Positions 53,253-61,941 of a stretch of DNA of 64,000 nucleotides are shown here, piece by piece (within the stretch, counting starts at the first letter, position 1; each line of letters begins with the position of its first letter). A program made the translations under genes and the position numbers. The notes beneath the pieces are model-generated. The model made no database searches. It was not told the origin of the DNA and was given only the letters and a program-made list of their open reading frames with translations. This DNA comes from Bacillota bacterium (lineage in GTDB: Bacteria > Bacillota > Clostridia > Peptostreptococcales > Anaerovoracaceae): NCBI GenBank assembly GCA_028724585.1, contig JAQYCQ010000038.1, forward strand, positions 1 through 64,000, read 5' to 3'.

Positions 53253-55355
53253 ATGGCTAACAATAAGAACAATATGCCCGGAGACGAGCAGGGCCTCAGC
53301 GAGCAGCGACTGATTAGGAGACAGAAGCTGGCTGACCTTCAGGCTGCCGGCCGCGATCCTTTCAAGATCACAAAGTGGGATCAGGAGCAGAGAAGCGCTG
53401 AGATCAAAGAAAATTTCGATAAGTACGAAAACCAGAACGTGAGCATAGCAGGAAGGATCATGTCCAAGAGAGTCATGGGCAAGGCTTCCTTCATAGACCT
53501 TCTCGACAGGGACGGCAGGATCCAGTGTTTTGTTGCCAGGGACAATCTCGGCAGCGATGAGTACTCTATCTTCAAAAAGTACGATGTAGGCGACATCGTC
53601 GGCGTCAAGGGCGAAGTATTTAAGACAAAGACAGACGAGATCACAGTAAGGGCAGAGGAGCTCGTGCTCCTGTCAAAGTCCATCCAGGTCCTGCCTGAGA
53701 AGTTCCACGGACTTCAGGACGTGGACATGAGATACCGCCAGAGATACGTCGATCTTATCATGAACACGGAGGTCAGGGATACTTTTAAAAAGCGTTCCAA
53801 GATCCTTTCAGCGATCAGGAATTTCCTCGCTGACCGTGACTTCATGGAAGTTGAGACCCCTATACTGGTAGCCAACGCCGGCGGAGCGGCAGCGCGTCCG
53901 TTCGAGACCCACTTCAACTCCCTGGACGAGGACTTCAAGCTCAGGATCTCGCTCGAGCTCTATCTTAAGAGACTCATAGTAGGCGGATTCGAGCGCGTGT
54001 TCGAGATCGGCAGAGTGTTCAGGAACGAGGGCCTCGACCCTAAGCATAACCCTGAGTTCACCCTTATGGAGCTCTATCAGGCATATACAGATTTCCACGG
54101 AATGATGGAGCTGGCTGAGAGTCTTTACCGCTACGTAGCTCAGGAAGTTCTGGGAACAACAAAGCTCCAGTACGGAGACAAGGTGATCGATCTGGGCAAG
54201 CCTTTCGAGCGCATCACTATGACAGAGGCTGTAAAGAAATATTCGGGCGTTGACTTCGCCGAGATCCATACTCTGGAAGAAGCGAGAGCCGCAGCCGACA
54301 GCAAGGGCATAGAGTACGAGCAGCGCCACGAAAAGGGCGACATCCTCAACCTCTTCTTCGACGAATTCGTAGAAAAGAACCTGATCCAGCCTACATTCAT
54401 CACAGAACACCCGATAGAGATCTCGCCGCTGACTAAAAAGAAGCCGGACGATCTGGAACACGTAGAGAGATTCGAGCTCTTCATGAACGGCTGGGAGCTG
54501 GCCAACGCTTACTCCGAGCTCAACGACCCTATAGACCAGCGTGAGCGTTTCCAGGAAGAAGAGAGACGTCTTGCCGCGGGAGACGATGAGGCTAACCATA
54601 CTGATGAGGACTTCCTCAACGCCCTCGAGATCGGCATGCCTCCTACAGGCGGCATCGGCTTCGGTATAGACCGTATGGTGATGCTCATGACCAACAGCTC
54701 GGCCATCAGGGACGTCCTGCTCTTCCCGACCATGAAGTCACTGGGCGGCAAGAACAAGTCAGAGAAAAAGGCAGAAGAAGCTCCGGCCCTCGACGCTAAG
54801 ATCAGCGTTGATGAAGCTATGGATCTGCTTAAGAAATACAACGAAGACCCCTTCCACCTCACTCATGGCGAGATGGTAGGAAAGCTCATGCGCTACTATG
54901 CCGAGAAATATGACGCTAAAAACGCCGATTTCTGGCAGGTAGTAGGCATCCTCCACGACCTTGACTGGGAGAAGTGGAATGACGCGGAGACCCATACCGT
55001 AAAGGCAGCCGAGCTCCTCGAAGAAGCCGGCGCGGATCCTCAGGTAGCCCACGCTATCCAGACCCATAACTCCGACAACAACGAAGAGCTGCCTAAGCCT
55101 GAGTCAAAGATGGAGAGAGTTCTCTGGGCTGTAGACGAGCTCTCAGGCCTCCTCAGCGCGGTCATCAAGATGTATCCGTCACACTCGGCTCAGGACCTCA
55201 ATCTCAAGTCGGTCAAGAAAAAGTACAAGAACAAGAAGTTCGCCGCTGGCTGCGACCGTGATTACATCGAAAAGGGCGCTGAACTCAACGGCATGACTAT
55301 AGAAGATCTCCTCGATTCAGTCATCGAAGCCGCAAAGGCAGTAGATTTCCAGTAA
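53253..55355 (+). CDS. lysS: Lysyl-tRNA synthetase fused to an HD-domain hydrolase
   Basis: 700 residues. Residues 1 to about 495 are class II LysRS: OB-fold (about 55-150), motif 2 region FEIGRVFRNEG and motif 3 GIGFGIDRMVML. A Lys/Glu/Ala linker (about 495-520) joins an HD hydrolase-like domain (about 525-700: HGEMVGKLM, GILHDLDWEKW, AHAIQTHN) with the HD metal motif kept. Such HD proteins occur as separate clostridial genes; the fused form is unusual. Substrate of the HD part is unknown. greA-lysS order is typical. Confidence 0.93.
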   Translation: MANNKNNMPGDEQGLSEQRLIRRQKLADLQAAGRDPFKITKWDQEQRSAEIKENFDKYENQNVSIAGRIMSKRVMGKASFIDLLDRDGRIQCFVARDNLGSDEYSIFKKYDVGDIVGVKGEVFKTKTDEITVRAEELVLLSKSIQVLPEKFHGLQDVDMRYRQRYVDLIMNTEVRDTFKKRSKILSAIRNFLADRDFMEVETPILVANAGGAAARPFETHFNSLDEDFKLRISLELYLKRLIVGGFERVFEIGRVFRNEGLDPKHNPEFTLMELYQAYTDFHGMMELAESLYRYVAQEVLGTTKLQYGDKVIDLGKPFERITMTEAVKKYSGVDFAEIHTLEEARAAADSKGIEYEQRHEKGDILNLFFDEFVEKNLIQPTFITEHPIEISPLTKKKPDDLEHVERFELFMNGWELANAYSELNDPIDQRERFQEEERRLAAGDDEANHTDEDFLNALEIGMPPTGGIGFGIDRMVMLMTNSSAIRDVLLFPTMKSLGGKNKSEKKAEEAPALDAKISVDEAMDLLKKYNEDPFHLTHGEMVGKLMRYYAEKYDAKNADFWQVVGILHDLDWEKWNDAETHTVKAAELLEEAGADPQVAHAIQTHNSDNNEELPKPESKMERVLWAVDELSGLLSAVIKMYPSHSAQDLNLKSVKKKYKNKKFAAGCDRDYIEKGAELNGMTIEDLLDSVIEAAKAVDFQ

Positions 55356-55387
55356 TAAAAGCAAAGCAGGTTTGCTGCACCTGCCGC

Positions 55388-55422
55388 GTCCGCTCCGCGG
55401 ACATGACGCCGGCGGAGCCGGC
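55388..55422. repeat. Paired mini-hairpin repeat
   Basis: GTCCGC-TCC-GCGGAC (55388-55402) and GCCGGC-GGA-GCCGGC (55408-55422), between the lysS stop and its terminator. Both stems differ from the common copies, but the loops are kept. Confidence 0.85.
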
Positions 55423-55440
55423 GTAAAACCGCAGATATAT

Positions 55441-55486
55441 AGATCCCCGCGGGAAAACCGGTCTGTTTTCCCGCGGGGATCTTTTT
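55441..55486 (+). terminator. Strong terminator of lysS
   Basis: A perfect 17-bp stem (55441-55457 with 55466-55482; core GATCCCCGCGGG) and a TTTTT run. Confidence 0.95.
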
Positions 55487-55565
55487 GTTAATTGTAAAAT
55501 GAAATCAGAAACGCCTGATTTCTATTACCGCGAATAGTGTCCGTTATAAAACACCGGCATATTTC

Positions 55566-55580
55566 GCGGCCTCCGGCCGC
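55566..55580. repeat. Single mini-hairpin repeat
   Basis: GCGGCC-TCC-GGCCGC, the same hairpin as at 244-258, 65 bp before the large RNA-like element. Confidence 0.75.
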
Positions 55581-55644
55581 ATTGCTCACGCTGCGTACCC
55601 GCATAGAAAGAGCCATTTCGCGCGATAAAAATGGCTGAAAATAA

Positions 55645-55902
55645 GCGGAGCCAGGGGTACCCTCACACAGCAGCGTTGAGACGAACGTATATCTTCCCAG
55701 TGTCAAGCGGCCTGAGACGGCGAAGCGGATTTAAGTTCTCATAACTTAAATCCGCAGCGGCGCACGTGTCCGAAGAAAAAACACATCGGTGTTTTTTCAA
55801 GATGCGCCGCGGTTCGTCGTCTCCCGCGAAGACACTGTCACAGGTTACGGAAGATCACGTTCGGATCACCAGCTGCAGTGTGAGGGTACCCCTAGCTCCG
55901 CC
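55645..55902 (+). ncRNA. Structured RNA-like mobile element, full copy 1
   Basis: 258 nt bounded by inverted repeats 55645-55668 and 55879-55902 (23 of 24 pairs). Inside are the hairpin GCGGATTTAAGTT...AACTTAAATCCGC (about 55736-55766), the hairpin AACACATCGGTGTT with extended stem (about 55780-55800) and a long-range helix of CGAACG with CGTTCG. It shares the block CGGCGAAG...AGCGGCGCACGTGTCCGAAG with copies 2 and 3. No reading frame of note. Strand is set by analogy between copies and is not proven. Confidence 0.75.
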
Positions 55903-56269
55903 AGATTGTCAGTGATATCTTGGCAGTAGTACTCGCGTCAGCAATGTCCGCAGAGCGGACGCAGCTGCATGAGGAAGCGAGCGTGAGTGTATCGTTTCAC
56001 AGGAGTTAAGTGATATGGACTTGTCCTGTGAAATGATGCCTCAGGATCGCGATATTACAGGCAGCTGCAGCAGAGGAGCAGACGGATTTCTCAAAAGAAT
56101 AACAGATCGCTAAATTGTTTTTAGGAAGCGATGGCGAAGAATATAGTAGTGATTCACTCTTCAAACTGATATCATATATATGAGTGGAGAATCAGATATT
56201 ATTTACTGAATTTCGCGATCGCGGCATTGGCCACTCTGACGGAAAACGGTACAGCAGCCGTATTTTAGA
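55903..56269. other. Intergenic stretch without a gene
   Basis: 367 bases between the RNA-like element and the YARHG gene. It holds one GTCCGC-AGA-GCGGAC mini-hairpin (55947-55961) and an inverted repeat TTTCACAGGA/TCCTGTGAAA (about 55995-56033). No gene is evident. Confidence 0.6.
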
Positions 56270-56296
56270 ATGAGTTTTAATGAGGAGCGTTTTACT

Positions 56297-57097
56297 ATGG
56301 GAGAACCTAATGACATGAACAAGGGCGGCATGAACGGCGGATATTATGATGCCGGCAGTGAGCACGGCTATGATACAGGTCGTGAACCCGGCCCTGATGA
56401 CGGATATTATGATCCGGACTATGACGCCGATTATTATGGTATGGGAGGGCCGGGCGGATATTATGGCGGCAGGCCTCCGAGAAATGGCGGCTCCTCCGGC
56501 CTTAAGATCCTCGTGGTAGTGCTGGCGGTAATTGCGGTGCTGGCGGTCTGCGCGGCTGTATTTTTCGCTGTGAACTCAAATTCGGACAAATCGGATGACA
56601 GCTCGTCGAAGACCCAGGTCGAGGAAAACCAGGACGACCAGAAGGATTCCGAGAAAGCTGACGAGCAGGACAACAGCGGTGAACAGACCCAGAATAATGA
56701 CGAAGAAAATATTGAAAACAGCAAGAACGCGTATAATGCGGGAAAAGCGGACGGCTATAACGAAGCTATGAAGGACAGACAGTCGTCATCGAGCTCGTCA
56801 AGCTCATCCAGCTCGTCAGCCGGAACTGCGTCATCTTCAAGTGAATACATATTCCCTGACAGCAGTTACAGACGCCTTTCAGGCGCTGACCTTTACGGAC
56901 TCTCGGCATGGGAGCTGAAAGTAGCCAGAAACGAGATATACGCGAGACACGGAAGGCTTTTCAATAATCAGAGCCTTCAGAACCACTTTAACAGCTGCTC
57001 GTGGTATCACGGGTATATCGCCCCTTCACAGTTCAGCGACAGCGTACTGAATGACACGGAAAGAGCGAATATAGCCCTGATACAGAGCCACGAATAA
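56297..57097 (+). CDS. YARHG-domain membrane protein
   Basis: 266 residues from ATG 56297, behind GAGGAG. A Gly/Tyr/Asp-rich cytosolic N-terminus (about 1-60), one membrane span (about 70-93), an Asp/Glu/Gln/Ser-rich extracellular linker (about 95-190) with a polyserine run, and a C-terminal YARHG domain (NEIYARHGRLF, about 220-262). YARHG is an extracellular domain thought to act at the envelope. The next gene is an amidase lipoprotein, hinting at a wall-related role. Confidence 0.85.
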   Translation: MGEPNDMNKGGMNGGYYDAGSEHGYDTGREPGPDDGYYDPDYDADYYGMGGPGGYYGGRPPRNGGSSGLKILVVVLAVIAVLAVCAAVFFAVNSNSDKSDDSSSKTQVEENQDDQKDSEKADEQDNSGEQTQNNDEENIENSKNAYNAGKADGYNEAMKDRQSSSSSSSSSSSSAGTASSSSEYIFPDSSYRRLSGADLYGLSAWELKVARNEIYARHGRLFNNQSLQNHFNSCSWYHGYIAPSQFSDSVLNDTERANIALIQSHE

Positions 57098-57111
57098 AGC
57101 AAGAGGCAAGT

Positions 57112-57984
57112 ATGAAGAAAAAGCTTTTTATCATATCTGTACTTGTGGCGCTGCTGGTCCTCTCAGGATGTGGCAGCGCGACGGCTGATATGAGCTCCGC
57201 GGCTCCGGAACAGCCTGCGAGCGCAGTGGAGCAGGAGGAACAGCCTTCAGCCGAGCCTGAACAGAAAGAAGAGGCGGATCAGTCAGCTGAAAATGAACAG
57301 GCAGCTCAGGTCGAAAACGGCGGACAGGACGAACAGGCAGAGGCAGAGTCTCAGAAAAACGGAAGGATTGTAGTCATAGACGCCGGCCATCAGGCGCATC
57401 AGAATTCCGGCCAGGAGCCTATAGGTCCGGGAGCCTCGCAGACCAAGCCTAAGGTATCAAGCGGCACTCAGGGCAAATATACAGGCGTCCCCGAATACCA
57501 GCTCAACCTCGATGTGGCCCTGAAGCTGCGCGACGAGCTGAGTAAGCGCGGCTATAACGTCATAATGGTCAGGGAGACAAACGACGTGGATATAAGCAAC
57601 AGCGAGAGAGCGGCTGTCGCCAATAACGCCCACGCGGACGCCTTTATAAGGATACACGCGGACGGCGCGGAGTCGGGAGATCCGGCAGGTACTATGACTA
57701 TGTGCCAGACAGCTTCAAACCCGTATAACGGCGGTATCTACCAGCAGTGCCGCGCCCTTTCGGAGAGCGTGGTCAACGCGGTATGCGAACAGACAGGAGC
57801 AAAGAACCGCGGCGTTATGGAGACTGACACTATGTCGGGAATAAACTGGTGCCAGGTACCCGTTACGATAGTCGAGATGGGTTACATGACAAACCAGCAG
57901 GAGGATACGCTGATGCAGACTCCTGACTACCAGAACAAGATAGCTGTCGGCATTGCCAACGGCATAGACCGCTTTTTACAGTAA
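57112..57984 (+). CDS. N-acetylmuramoyl-L-alanine amidase lipoprotein
   Basis: 290 residues. Lipoprotein signal with lipobox LSGC (about 17-20), a Glu/Gln-rich linker (about 25-80) and an Amidase_3 zinc domain (about 85-290) with VIDAGHQAH, RETND, IRIHADGA and VEMGYMTN holding the His/Glu ligands. Cuts the peptide stem from peptidoglycan at the outer membrane face. Closely follows the YARHG gene. Confidence 0.93.
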   Translation: MKKKLFIISVLVALLVLSGCGSATADMSSAAPEQPASAVEQEEQPSAEPEQKEEADQSAENEQAAQVENGGQDEQAEAESQKNGRIVVIDAGHQAHQNSGQEPIGPGASQTKPKVSSGTQGKYTGVPEYQLNLDVALKLRDELSKRGYNVIMVRETNDVDISNSERAAVANNAHADAFIRIHADGAESGDPAGTMTMCQTASNPYNGGIYQQCRALSESVVNAVCEQTGAKNRGVMETDTMSGINWCQVPVTIVEMGYMTNQQEDTLMQTPDYQNKIAVGIANGIDRFLQ

Positions 57985-58050
57985 GGAATCAGATATCGGC
58001 CGACCTGGAAATTTACCGAAAAATAATAACCCCGAATCTGCTCCGGAATG

Positions 58051-58056
58051 TATAAT
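58051..58056 (+). promoter_or_regulatory. -10 element of the rubrerythrin gene
   Basis: TATAAT, about 30 bp before the start codon, with AGGAGG between. A -35 is not clear. Confidence 0.5.
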
Positions 58057-58084
58057 AAAGTAACAATGTAAAGGAGGACAAATC

Positions 58085-58741
58085 ATGAAAACTTACAAGT
58101 GCCTTATATGCAAAGAAGTATTCACAGTAGAAGACGGCGTTGAGCCGGTATGCCCTAAGTGCGGCGCAAAGGGCGACAAGCTCGTTCTCGTAGAAGAGAC
58201 AAAGTCAAACCCTTACGCTGGAACTCAGACTGAGAAGAACCTCGAAGCAGCTTTCGCGGGCGAATCCCAGGCAAGAAACAAGTACACTTACTTCGCTTCG
58301 ACAGCTAAGAAGGAAGGCTACGAGCAGATCGCTGCCCTCTTCCTCAAGACCGCTGACAACGAGAAAGAACACGCAAAGATGTGGTTTAAGGAACTCGGCG
58401 GCATCGGCAATACAGCTGAAAACCTCAGCGCTGCTGCTGACGGCGAAAACTACGAGTGGACTGACATGTACAAAGGCTTCGCTGAAACAGCTGAAAAGGA
58501 AGGCTTCACTGAGCTCGCTGCCAAGTTCCGCATGGTAGCTGAGATAGAGAAGCATCACGAAGAACGCTACAGAGCTCTCCTCCACAACGTAGAGGCTCAG
58601 GAAGTGTTCAAGAAGAGCGAAGTAAAGGTATGGGAATGCCGCAACTGCGGACATATCGTAGTAGGAACAGCTGCTCCTGACGTATGCCCTGTATGCGCTC
58701 ATCCTCAGTCATACTTCGAAATACACGCTGCAAACTATTAA
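58085..58741 (+). CDS. rbr: Rubrerythrin with rubredoxin domains at both ends
   Basis: 218 residues. N-terminal rubredoxin-like knuckle (CLICKEVF...CPKCGAKG, about 5-30), central ferritin-like di-iron domain with carboxylate/His ligands ([27 protein letters not shown], about 45-175) and a C-terminal rubredoxin ([10 protein letters not shown]...CPVCAHPQ, about 182-212). Reduces peroxide in anaerobes. Normal forms have one rubredoxin domain, at the C- or N-terminus. Confidence 0.93.
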   Translation: MKTYKCLICKEVFTVEDGVEPVCPKCGAKGDKLVLVEETKSNPYAGTQTEKNLEAAFAGESQARNKYTYFASTAKKEGYEQIAALFLKTADNEKEHAKMWFKELGGIGNTAENLSAAADGENYEWTDMYKGFAETAEKEGFTELAAKFRMVAEIEKHHEERYRALLHNVEAQEVFKKSEVKVWECRNCGHIVVGTAAPDVCPVCAHPQSYFEIHAANY

Positions 58742-58784
58742 TCGAATATAACAGTTTAATGATTTAATAGATCAAGCTGACAGC

Positions 58785-58820
58785 AGGCCGGCGCTTCAGA
58801 AATGAGGCGCCGGCCTTTTT
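58785..58820 (+). terminator. Terminator of rubrerythrin
   Basis: AGGCCGGCGC and GCGCCGGCCT form a 10-bp stem followed by TTTT. Confidence 0.92.
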
Positions 58821-58921
58821 GTTAAGATTATTTTCCTTGTAAATCCTCCTGGAAGAGCGTATCATTTCTAAAGCAATATTAAAAAATGTTTATGCGATAC
58901 GCATCAGGAGACAGACAAATC

Positions 58922-60277
58922 ATGAAAGCAATCATTATCGGATGCGGCAACGTAGGGCTGACAGTCGCTCAGAGACTCGTAGACGAAGACCACGACGTCG
59001 TCCTCATAGACCGGTCCGAAGATATGGTAAATAATATTCCCGACGACCTGGACGCCATGGTCATCAGAGGAGAAGGCAATTCCATAGCGACCCTGAAGGA
59101 AGCCGGCATAGAGAACGCTGACGCGCTCATAGCCGTTACCAGGTCCGACGAGGTCAACCTGCTCTGCTGCCTTATCGCCCACGGGATCAGCAGCTGCCAC
59201 ACTATAGCAAGAGTAAGGGATCCGCTTTATCTGGACGAAGCCGATTTCCTCAAGGAAAATATGAACATAAACCTGATCATCAATCCTGAGTACGCGACCG
59301 CCAGAGAAATATCCAGGCTGCTCATGTTTCCTGACTCAGACAATGTGGTCACATTCGCCAGGAACAGGATACTGTTCACGAACGCCCATATAGGTCCGGA
59401 GCAGAAGCTGGACGGCATGACCATAGCGGCAGCCAGCCGGAGGATAGGTGACAATGTACTGATCTCGGCTGTAGAAAGGGACGGCGAGGTGTATATCCCT
59501 AACGGTTCTTTTGAGCTCAGGAACGGCGACAGCATATATATCCTGGCTTCAGCGGCGCATACGACAGCGTTCTACAAAAGGATAGGCCTGTCCGGGAGCA
59601 GGATAAAGCATGTGCTCATAGCGGGCGGAAGCCTCATCGCCGAATATCTGACGTCCATGCTGGTGACTATGGGCGCGGAGGCCCACATCATCGAGGAAAA
59701 CAGGCAGAGGGCGGAGCAGCTCTCAGACAAGCTGGATAAAGCGACCATCATCCTCGGCGATGCCACTGACCGGAACACACTGCTGGATCAGGGACTTCTG
59801 AATGCCGACGCTTTCGTAACACTTATGGACGCGGACGAAGAAAATGTCATGATCAGCCTCTTCGCCAAAACGGAGAGCAGCGCTAAGCTCGTAATGAAGA
59901 TGGCCAAGACCGCTTTCCGCGACATACTGAGTGAGCTGGGCCTGGAGAGCGCTGTATTTCCGGACCTTATGACGGCGGATTACATAATGCAGTACCTGCG
60001 CGCCGTACAGAACAGTACAGGAAACAGCGTAGAGACTCTCTATCACATGTTTGGCGGCCGTGTCGAAGCTATTGAGTTCGTGGCCCGCACCGAATCTCCG
60101 GTAATAGACGCAAGACTGGCCGATCTCGACCTGAAGCCTGACACCCTCATAGGCTGCATAAACCGCCACGGGCGGATAATCGTCCCGCGAGGCGGCGATA
60201 TGATACATATAGGCGATACCGTAGTAGTCGTAACAGCCGATAAAGGCCTCCACGACCTGAACGATATACTGGTTTAG
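58922..60277 (+). CDS. trkA: Trk potassium uptake regulatory subunit TrkA
   Basis: 451 residues from ATG 58922 (CAGGAG upstream). Two RCK modules, each an NAD-binding Rossmann domain (IIGCGNVGLTVAQ at the start; VLIAGGSLIAEYL near residue 230) plus a TrkA-C ligand domain. Peripheral gating subunit for TrkH, the next gene 15 bp downstream. No c-di-AMP riboswitch precedes it. Confidence 0.95.
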   Translation: MKAIIIGCGNVGLTVAQRLVDEDHDVVLIDRSEDMVNNIPDDLDAMVIRGEGNSIATLKEAGIENADALIAVTRSDEVNLLCCLIAHGISSCHTIARVRDPLYLDEADFLKENMNINLIINPEYATAREISRLLMFPDSDNVVTFARNRILFTNAHIGPEQKLDGMTIAAASRRIGDNVLISAVERDGEVYIPNGSFELRNGDSIYILASAAHTTAFYKRIGLSGSRIKHVLIAGGSLIAEYLTSMLVTMGAEAHIIEENRQRAEQLSDKLDKATIILGDATDRNTLLDQGLLNADAFVTLMDADEENVMISLFAKTESSAKLVMKMAKTAFRDILSELGLESAVFPDLMTADYIMQYLRAVQNSTGNSVETLYHMFGGRVEAIEFVARTESPVIDARLADLDLKPDTLIGCINRHGRIIVPRGGDMIHIGDTVVVVTADKGLHDLNDILV

Positions 60278-60292
60278 CGGCGGAGGCTGCAG

Positions 60293-61729
60293 ATGAATAT
60301 AAGACTGATCCTTTACATAACCGGCTGGATACTGAACATAGAAGCTGTGTTCATGGTGCCTTCTGTAGTTGTTTCACTTATCTACAAGGAAGACTGCCTG
60401 CCGATAGTTTTCGCGATCCTGATCTGCGCGGTCTGCGGGATCGCTCTGGTCATAAAGAAACCTGAGAACCGCCAGTTCTCGATAAAAGAGGGATATGTGG
60501 CAGTCGCCATGGCCTGGCTGGTCATGTCCGCCGCCGGCATGCTCCCCTTCATGTTCGCGGGCGCGATACCGAACCCCTTCAACGCTTTTTTCGAGACTGT
60601 ATCCGGCTTCACTACCACCGGAGCCAGCATACTCCACTCTGTAGAGTCTGTACCTAAAGGCTTGATCTTCTGGCGCAGCATGACCCACTGGATAGGCGGC
60701 ATGGGCATCCTGGTATTTTTAATATCCGTAATACCTATGGTGGGCGGCAGCAAGATGAACCTGATGAAAGCGGAGAGCTCCGGCCCTTCGGTCAGCAGGA
60801 TAATGCCTACTGCTAAAGAGAGCGCCAGGATGCTGTACAAAATCTACATTGGTATGACTGTAATAATGGTCGTACTGCTCCTGGCCGACAGGATGCCGCT
60901 TTTCGACGCGCTCACTATCACCTTCGGCACGGCAGGAACAGGCGGTTTCGGCGTGCTGAACGACAGCTGCGCCAGCTATACGACCTACCAGCAGGTGGTC
61001 GTAACGGTGTTCATGATCCTGTTCGCGGTCAACTTCAACGTGTATTTCTTTGCGCTGACAAGAAAGTTCAAGGACGCCTTCTCTGTGGAAGAAGCGCGCT
61101 GGTACCTGTTGATAGTAGCGGGGGCGACAGGCCTCATAGCCTTCGATATCCGTGGTGATCACAGCAGCATATGGCAGGCAATACAGCAGGCGGCCTTCCA
61201 GGTGGCATCTATCATCTCCACGACCGGCTACTCGACGACCGACTTCAACCAGTGGCCGGCAGTCTCATGTACGGTGCTGGTCTTCCTTATGATACTGGGC
61301 GGCTGCTCCGGCTCCACCAGCGGAGGACTCAAAGTCTGTCGTCTGGTCGTGCAGGTCAAGCAGCTGGCAAGGGAACTGCTTTTTTACCTCTATCCGGGTT
61401 CGGTCCGCCAGATCAGGCTGGACGGAAAAAAGCTGGACACTTCAATAATACGTTCTATCAACGTTTTCGCAGGTGCCTACGCTATGATATTCGCCGTATC
61501 CCTGCTGCTCATATCCTTCGACGGCTTCGACTTTACGACCAATTTCACGGCAGTGGCCGCGACACTGAGCAATATAGGCCCGGGACTGGGCAAGGTAGGG
61601 CCGGCCTCCAACTTCGACCTTTACTCGGACTTTTCCAAGATGGTGCTGAGCTTCGACATGCTGGCGGGCAGGCTGGAGATCTTCCCGATCCTGCTCTTCT
61701 TTACGCCGAAGACATGGAAAAAGTTCTAA
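60293..61729 (+). CDS. trkH: Trk potassium uptake channel TrkH
   Basis: 478 residues, four membrane-pore-membrane repeats with about ten spans. Selectivity-filter-like loops TVSGFTTTGAS, TAGTGGFG, ISTTGYSTTD and TLSNIGPGLG are visible in order. Cotranscribed with trkA. Confidence 0.96.
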   Translation: MNIRLILYITGWILNIEAVFMVPSVVVSLIYKEDCLPIVFAILICAVCGIALVIKKPENRQFSIKEGYVAVAMAWLVMSAAGMLPFMFAGAIPNPFNAFFETVSGFTTTGASILHSVESVPKGLIFWRSMTHWIGGMGILVFLISVIPMVGGSKMNLMKAESSGPSVSRIMPTAKESARMLYKIYIGMTVIMVVLLLADRMPLFDALTITFGTAGTGGFGVLNDSCASYTTYQQVVVTVFMILFAVNFNVYFFALTRKFKDAFSVEEARWYLLIVAGATGLIAFDIRGDHSSIWQAIQQAAFQVASIISTTGYSTTDFNQWPAVSCTVLVFLMILGGCSGSTSGGLKVCRLVVQVKQLARELLFYLYPGSVRQIRLDGKKLDTSIIRSINVFAGAYAMIFAVSLLLISFDGFDFTTNFTAVAATLSNIGPGLGKVGPASNFDLYSDFSKMVLSFDMLAGRLEIFPILLFFTPKTWKKF

Positions 61730-61742
61730 ATACATATCCTGC

Positions 61743-61821
61743 GCCGGCTCCGCCGGCATATGCCTGACGGCAGAGCGGCAGTCCGGCCGCTGCCGTGAGG
61801 CACTTCGTCGACGGAGTCGTC
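61743..61821. repeat. Mini-hairpin repeats after trkH
   Basis: GCCGGC-TCC-GCCGGC (61743-61757) and GTCGAC-GGA-GTCGTC (61807-61821, one mismatch), with a further GC-rich hairpin between them. Confidence 0.7.
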
Positions 61822-61870
61822 GTGAAACGGAATAAAACAACAAAAAGGCCGTTAAACCTTGATATATTCC

Positions 61871-61900
61871 TTCCAGCGTAATATTATTTCTAGGTATAGT
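61871..61900 (+). promoter_or_regulatory. Promoter of the aminotransferase gene
   Basis: TTCCAG (61871-61876), an 18-bp spacer and TATAGT (61895-61900). Confidence 0.45.
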
Positions 61901-61941
61901 AAAAATATTGTGCATACATTTTTGTACGAGAGAGGTATAAC

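Noticed and set aside
55488..55706. 72-codon minus-strand frame running into the RNA-like element
   Set aside because: Its sequence follows the repeats and inverted arm; no ribosome site, no family.
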